Source: Agelaius tricolor (Eukaryota; Chordata; Aves; Passeriformes; Icteridae). From it: a stretch of 64,000 bases of DNA. Position numbers and translations under genes: made by a program. The notes beneath the pieces are model-generated. The model was not told the origin of the DNA, ran no database searches, and saw only the letters and a program-made list of their open reading frames with translations. The stretch lies in the NCBI GenBank assembly GCA_023055355.1, contig JALJCS010000034.1, positions 2,804,001 through 2,868,000 on the forward strand, given 5' to 3'. Shown here piece after piece: positions 57,830-64,000 of this stretch (position 1 is the first letter of the stretch; the number at the start of each line of letters is the position of its first letter).

Positions 57830-60800
57830 GAAAGAGGCTTCAGAATTGGGTCTACCTTTAGCTAAGATACATGAACGTTGTGTGGGCAGCTTAAAAACAT
57901 GTCATGTCCTCAACTATTTACCTCTGTGCGCTGCAGGGCTTGGGAGGGAATAAAAACTGCCGCAAGAAAGGCACAGTGAGGAGTTAATAAACAAAAGAAA
58001 ACAGAATCTCTCAGGTTTCCCTATGAATGCACCTTGCAAAGGGAAGTCCCCAACCTGTTCCTGTGAGCAAACTGACTGATGAATGTGGTTAATGCACAGA
58101 CAAATAACAAAGCCAATACAACCCCTGAAGTGGCATCTCCCTTGCACCCTGCAATTGCTGATGAAGGATGAGTGACACTCTTGGAAAGGTAAGAACATGA
58201 ACAGCGTTGCCTTGATTTGTTCTGGAGCACCAGGGGAGTCTGCCAATTTCCCAGTCGCACTGATCTGCTCTTCAGGATAACATTACACAGATTTGCACTG
58301 TTCTTATCTCAAACTCAAATAACTCCTGAAGCCACACAGCAAACAATTCTGGGGGTGCATTTACATCAGCTTGATCAGGAGGCATGAAAAATGTGTACTC
58401 CAGTCAGTGCATGGTGGCAGCTCAGTTTGTGCTGCTGCCACTTCCAGCCCTGCTGCTACAAGCCACACTTGAGCATCACTTAACCCATTTCCTTTACATT
58501 CTGACAAATAAATCTCTAAACCACCATCCTTTTAGCTCTCTATCTAACCAAAATACAATCAGATTTTAAAAAAAGAAAAACAAAAATTGACACTTGGTGT
58601 TGAAAGCAAAAAGCCCACAAAACTAGGACTCTGCAATTACTAACCAAGAACTGAGGTATTCTGAAAGTCTCAAGCCCTTTGTGGCAATTCCAACCAGAAA
58701 GAGAACCACAGGACTAATGCCAGACCCAAAAACCACATCAGTGCCATCACAGCACAAGAGGACAGGAAAAGCCTTTTTGCTCTCTGAAGTGGCTTCTTCA
58801 GGGCCATGCTAGAAAATCTTCAGGCCGTTCAGAAACTAAATTATGGCCACTGAATGTTGTAACTCTTCAACTGAACAAAAGCTGATCTAGCTCTCCAGAT
58901 GTGTTTATTACACATTAACAGAGATAGAAGAAGACGACCTTTTTGAAAAAAGGTCTCATCTCAAATTTCATCAAAACATGTGAGTTACAGAAATGTGCTA
59001 AAAGGACAGCAGGAGTCTTCATGCATCCCAAGACAGCAGCAATGGTGATGCATGCTTTGAATATCTGAATTTCTGTCCATACTGCAAAAAGCAGTTAAAG
59101 AGATGTGAGCTGGTGATAACAGCAAAACAAATTAAGCTTATGACAAAATACATTTTTCCCATATTGAACTGCCTGAAGAATTCTGGCACCTCTAGAACTG
59201 AATTGCAGAAACAATTCCCTTCTGAAAAAGATACACTTACTCAAAATTCATCAAGTCCAGTGAGTTCCTGACCTCCAAGGAGGACACAGTGAACGTCAGC
59301 ACATAATTCCCTTGATCAGACCCTTAAAAGCTGCCCTGTCCCAAGAGTGCCCAGTTCCCAGAAACAACCTTAGCCAGCCAGACTCGGGTACTGATGTGTA
59401 ACTCAAGTGTGCAGACAGCCAGGGCTGCTCCTGTGAGCAACCACGGCATACAAACGCTCCCTCCTCACCCTCAGGGGTGGGAGGGGGCACAGCATGGCAG
59501 GAACAACGTGGTCTCTGATAACTCAGCTGAAAGAAATGCACCAGCATTTCCTGATTTACAATAAAGTGAAGTATTAACTGAACTGGGAACTGGAATCCAC
59601 ATCTTTCCCTTGTCTCAGAGATCTCTCTGACTGCAGCATTCATTCCCACTGTCCTAACAAATATTCACATATTTTACATAACCTGGGGTGCACTCACTGC
59701 AAACAGAGCCAAACAACCCTTTGAAAACCTATCTAGGTATTTCTGACAGAGTTTCCCATCTCCAAAGGTGTTAAGAGGAACAAAAGCTGAAGGACAAAAG
59801 ACACAATATGCACCCATATCCTGACAGAGAGCTCTAAGTGTAAACCTGTGAGTTCCAAGAATGCCACTATTACCTGCAGTCAGCAATGTGTCAGCAAAGG
59901 CTTGCTTGGTTTTCCCTAAGAAAACCGCCAAGCATTAAAAGAGCTGATTTATGTTGTGGGGTTTGTGACTGTGCAATATTCAGGTTGATTTCACCAATCA
60001 ATAATCAAACCAGCCCTAGAGTCAGGAGTTGCTGATTATCTCCAGCTTGCAAATGAATTCCTCAGACAACATGGAGCTGTGAAGAGCAATGGGGTCCTAA
60101 TGTGGTAGGAGGGGACAGAAAAGATGGGACCAAATCAAACTGGCATTGCTTGTATGGCACAGAGTGCCTGAAATCCTGCTGCCCAAATAAATGAACCAGC
60201 AAAATAATAAGTAAAGGAGCTCTTAATTGGCTTAGCTAACCAGCCATTTAAAAAGAAATCCAGCTTGATGGACTTAATGTTGATTTTCCAAGCCAGAACC
60301 CTTTTGTTCCTGGTATGATTGTTGGGATTAATACAACTCTACCCAGGTTCCCCAGGCCATTTATTACCACCCAGCAGAGATAAAACTGAGCAAGGGGAAT
60401 GCAAATTACAGAGGTGAGAACCCTTTACAGCACAAAGCTTTGCAGTCAGAGGTCAGCTCCCCATCCTTCATGCAGCATCCATCAGCAGCGGCAACACATC
60501 AGCTCCACTCCCAGCAGCAGCTGGAAAACACAGATTCCCCAAACAATTCCCTGCCTTGAGCTAAGCTAGGTGAAACCCAATTCAAACAGCCAGGAGATGA
60601 GAAGATCTGAAACGCCGAAAGTTTCACTTTGGGGTTTAACTCAGCCTGCAAAGATCTGCAGGAATGCCTTGTCACCATCTGTCCCCAGTTATGTGGCACC
60701 AGGACACAGCGCAAGGACTGGGCTGCATTTTCTGTTCTCTTCATGTGGGGCTGGTGCCTAAATGCACAGATTGGATTCACCTTTCCTTCTCTTTAGACAG

Positions 60801-63800
60801 AGGCTTCTTTGCTCACTTTCTTAACTGTTTTCTCCTTTTTCCACCTTTAATCATTTGAAGACTCAGAGTTTCAACTATAAAATATTTATTATGTACACAT
60901 TCAGAAGAATAAAGATGCTTTGGGGCTACAGATGCTGGTAACTCTTGAATAATTCAAGCCATGTTTTTAAGGGGAACACCTCAGGTATGGCAGCAGCCAC
61001 CAACACCCAGGTGCTCTGCTCCTGCTGCTGTTTTAGCTCCTTCTCATCTCCATTGCCCTAAACGGGCTTCATTTACCTTAGGTTCCCTCTCATCTGCTTC
61101 ATTTGCAGAAGTGTTTCAGATGAATAAATAACACAGAGGATGAGGTAAATGCACACAGGCAAAGCTGACAGTTGTCAAGCTTCCAGCAGCACCACACATT
61201 AATGTTCTACATCTCCCCACCCATCTCTTTCATGTGTTCCTGACGTTTGCACTCAATGTTGGGCACAGATGTGAAAAGGCCACTGCAGGGAAGGCAAAGA
61301 AATATTCAAATGCTCAGCAATGATGTAAAACCTGCACATTCTTTGTTCTACGTTCAACTTAGGCTTCCAATTAAAAAGAAAGAGCGGAAAAAATTTAAAA
61401 GTGAGAATCCAAAAACATACTAGCACTGCCTGCTAGGCTCAGCTGAAACACTGCCCTAATGCTGTCATTAACAAAAGGAGTGACATCTGTTATAACAGTG
61501 ACAAAGTCATTTAACTGCTAAGGAGAGCTTTGGAAATATGTGAGCTGCCTTGAAAAGATCTGGCATTTGATGACAGGGGCTCTCACCACAGGGCTGCAGA
61601 TGCAGCTGGACGGATTAGAAACCCAGATTTGGATCTGGAGATCATCAATCACACTTTAAACTTATTTAACAGGATAGGAAATATTCAGAGAGAGAGGCCA
61701 GGATATTTTAAAAAGAGATTACACACTTGTAGGACTTTGTGTGTGTGCAGATGGACTGTCAGCACCATCCTGAGTTCCCTCTGCCCCTCACAAACACTCC
61801 TCTGTGGCAGCAGCTCAGACCCAGCCCTGAGCAGCCCTGGCTGCAGGAGCACCAGGCTGTGCTCCTGGGGATCAGGGACACCCAGCTGCCCTGTCCCATG
61901 GCTCAGTGTCACTGAGGCTGTGACAGCACCAGCCACCACTCACAGCCCTGCAAAGCTCTTCTCTGGGCCCTCAGCACAGCAGGGCTCTCTCAGGCAAATG
62001 CAAACACTTAACCCACTCCCACCAGTCTGCCAAGTGTCCTACAAAACCAGTGAGCCCTGTTTCCCTCTCCAAATTCAATTTCAGGATGTTGAACATCATG
62101 TGCCACATCAGTGGGGTCCCATTTCTTAATTTAGAAAACAGAATCAAAATTATGGGTAGCCAGCATAAGCCTTGGAGGTACTCCTGAGGTTTTCCTGCCA
62201 TGCTGCAGGTAGCTGCAATTGATATTCACTATTTCCTTATTTAACCTGAGAAATAATTAGCTATCACATGTCCTTCCATGGACACATCCAGAATGGAGTC
62301 ATAATGTAGTCCATAAATAAACACAGCAATTGTTCACCAGCATGATAGCTTGACATTCCACAAATTAAGAAAAAAGAACAAACAACCTAAAAAGGTTGTG
62401 TGATTATTTTAAAACTAGAATTAATTATATGTGTAAATAGATTAGCAACAGCAACAGCTCTGGACAAGCAATTAGACAGCTAATTACAGGGAAAATGCAA
62501 CTGAAGGCTCCAACAACGACCACCCATCTGCTCCCCAGCCCAGGTAACCGAGAACTCTCAGGTTCGTTTGTTTGTTTAGCTTTAAAAAAATCTGTTCGTG
62601 TAACTCAGACACAGCCACAAAGTGCAACACACAGAAGTGAAAGAGAAGCTCAGCTCTCCCACAAACAGCTCCCTTCTCCTTTGTCTCACCACTGCTGTCA
62701 GCCCAAGGAACAGTTCTTGTACCACCAAAGCAGAGAAACTTATATGTGAACTCTGCTCCCTTTCTGCCATCATAAACCCACTTTCCTGTTGGAAAAGAAA
62801 TGCTGTGATCCTTTACATGGGAACATGCCACTTTTCCCTGGGTTCCTGCAGTTCTTTTAGGATCTGCTGGTTTCCCTCACTAAATACAATATTTGAGAAG
62901 GGATGTTTTTCAGTAATTTATTCCCTCAAGAGAAATTTACAGCAACTAAACTCATTAGGCATGAGTCTAAGTAAACATGAAAATGCTGATATGCTTCCAA
63001 GTGCCTGCACCTACTTAATTAGGTTTTGGTTTATATTTCTCTCTCAGCCTGTGTGAAAGTCTCCCATGTGGCAGGAGCACTTCGTTTCCTTCCCACGTTC
63101 AATGCCACCTCACCCTCCACAGCTCCTGTCCCAGTCAGGAGGGGACAGTGCCCCAGTCTGTGCCCCAGCAAAGACAAAAGGATTATTTGACTGAGAGCTG
63201 TCCAGTCATGGCTCAGGAACTGCTCCCAGCCCAGCTCTGCCTAAACCATTCCAACAGCTCCAACCCTTCTCATCACGGGGGTTTTCCAGCCCAGCCCAGC
63301 CCAGCTCAGCACAGCCGGCCCGCGGAGAGGCTCCAAACGCAGCTCCACTGACTGGTCTGAGAGGTGGGGATTCCAGGGAAGGGCCGGGAACGGCTCAGGA
63401 TGAGGCGTGGAGCTGCAGGAAACCTTGAACACAGGTACAGAATCCGAAATGGGCACCTGGCAGCAGCGGGACTGCGCTCTCCCGGCCGCACATCCCAGAG
63501 AGAGAGGCACAGGGAACATCCATCGGGGTGTGGCTGCAGCCCCCGTGGGGAGCCCCACACCCAGGGCTCTGTGACAACACCCACAGCCACGGCCCCAGCT
63601 TCTCCTTTGCCCGCATTTTAAGAAAATGGCACAAAGTTCTGTCTATCAACAAGTGAAACTGGAATTCTCTAACTCAGAAATCCCAGCTCTGCTACTCCAC
63701 ATTTTTCACAGTTTTACAGACAAACAGAAAAGCATCGCTTAGCTGAATACCTCTAAATATATCATTTGTAAAGCTATATAACACAATGTCAAGAAATGCA

Positions 63801-63905
63801 GCAGCAAAAGAAAGTAAAACCAAATATTTTTGCTAGTTATTTTTCTTTCAGCTGTATTAAAAAGCCCACAAAGGTGCTCCTGAGGACACAAAAACATTGA
63901 ATTTC
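57830..63905. other. Intron-like stretch, no gene recognised
   Basis: Low-CpG until a modest GC-rich patch at 63,290-63,620 that opens with CCCAG units. No domain-bearing frame is visible. Confidence 0.5.
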
Positions 63906-63909
63906 TTAC

Positions 63910-64000
63910 CTTAATGATGTGCAGAGTCACGAATCAGGTGCCTTCCTCCTTTCCGAAGTCCTCCCTCATAGCTGGATTCTTTGACAGGTTTCCAGTTAAT
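63910..64000 (-). other. Possible exon edge at window end
   Basis: On the minus strand a strong donor (ATTAAG then GTAAGAAAT) ends at 63,910/63,909. Upstream, one frame is open from the window edge to a TAA one base before the donor. The exon start lies beyond the window, and no protein is recognised. It could be a 5' UTR exon. Confidence 0.3.

Noticed and set aside
1..64000. CR1 LINE 3' ends, expected in bird DNA
   Set aside because: I looked for the typical CR1 tail octamers and the usual upstream consensus and saw none. A RepeatMasker run could still find old fragments.

Overview
This window reads as avian nuclear DNA, most likely from a songbird. The evidence is several solo-LTR sequences that resemble passerine ERVK/ERVL-type LTRs as I remember them, small very GC-rich islands beside almost pure A/T minisatellites, and relics of a vertebrate gene resembling GARNL3. 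Family names and protein matches come from memory, because no search was possible. I find no intact protein-coding gene, no tRNA or rRNA gene and no CRISPR array. Nearly all long open frames lie in GC-rich or tandemly repeated DNA and look incidental.

Layout: 1-2.3 kb is plain non-coding DNA. 2.3-3.4 kb holds two phased minisatellites, a CpG-rich promoter-like block and an LTR-like segment. 3.4-11.3 kb is non-coding and carries one arm of an inverted repeat pair whose partner lies at 34.7-35.1 kb. 11.3-16.8 kb is a long CpG-rich block. At its centre is a palindrome with arms of about 560-580 bp and a 112-bp spacer, and each arm carries the 3' half of a very small promoter-exon-intron-poly(A) unit. 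A degenerate C2H2 zinc-finger exon follows. A third copy of the small unit lies at 21.65-22.15 kb, between two A/T-rich segments (19.26-20.76 and 22.46-22.97 kb).

23.8-27.0 kb on the minus strand holds five colinear pseudo-exons of a GARNL3-like RapGAP/CNH gene, with two in-frame stops, one frameshift and a missing middle. 27.7-30.5 kb is a composite block: a CpG-island promoter with a ZNF143-like site, a 130-bp homopyrimidine repeat, four tandem CTCF-like sites, a YY1-bearing promoter-like block, fourteen 28-bp units and about 600 bp of an A/T-only repeat of about 60 bp. 30.5-31.75 kb holds two LTRs and a 48-bp minisatellite. 36.0-38.8 kb holds an LTR-like element, a CpG island with five co-oriented YY1-like motifs and a CTCF-like site, and an older repeat split by a solo LTR with a perfect 6-bp target duplication.

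38.8-64 kb is ordinary intron-like or intergenic DNA. It holds small minisatellites, one truncated ERVL-type LTR and a possible exon edge at the right end. Nothing shows the parts acting together as a pathway. The common theme is promoter and insulator motifs amplified as tandem or inverted repeats, with LTR insertions and gene relics.
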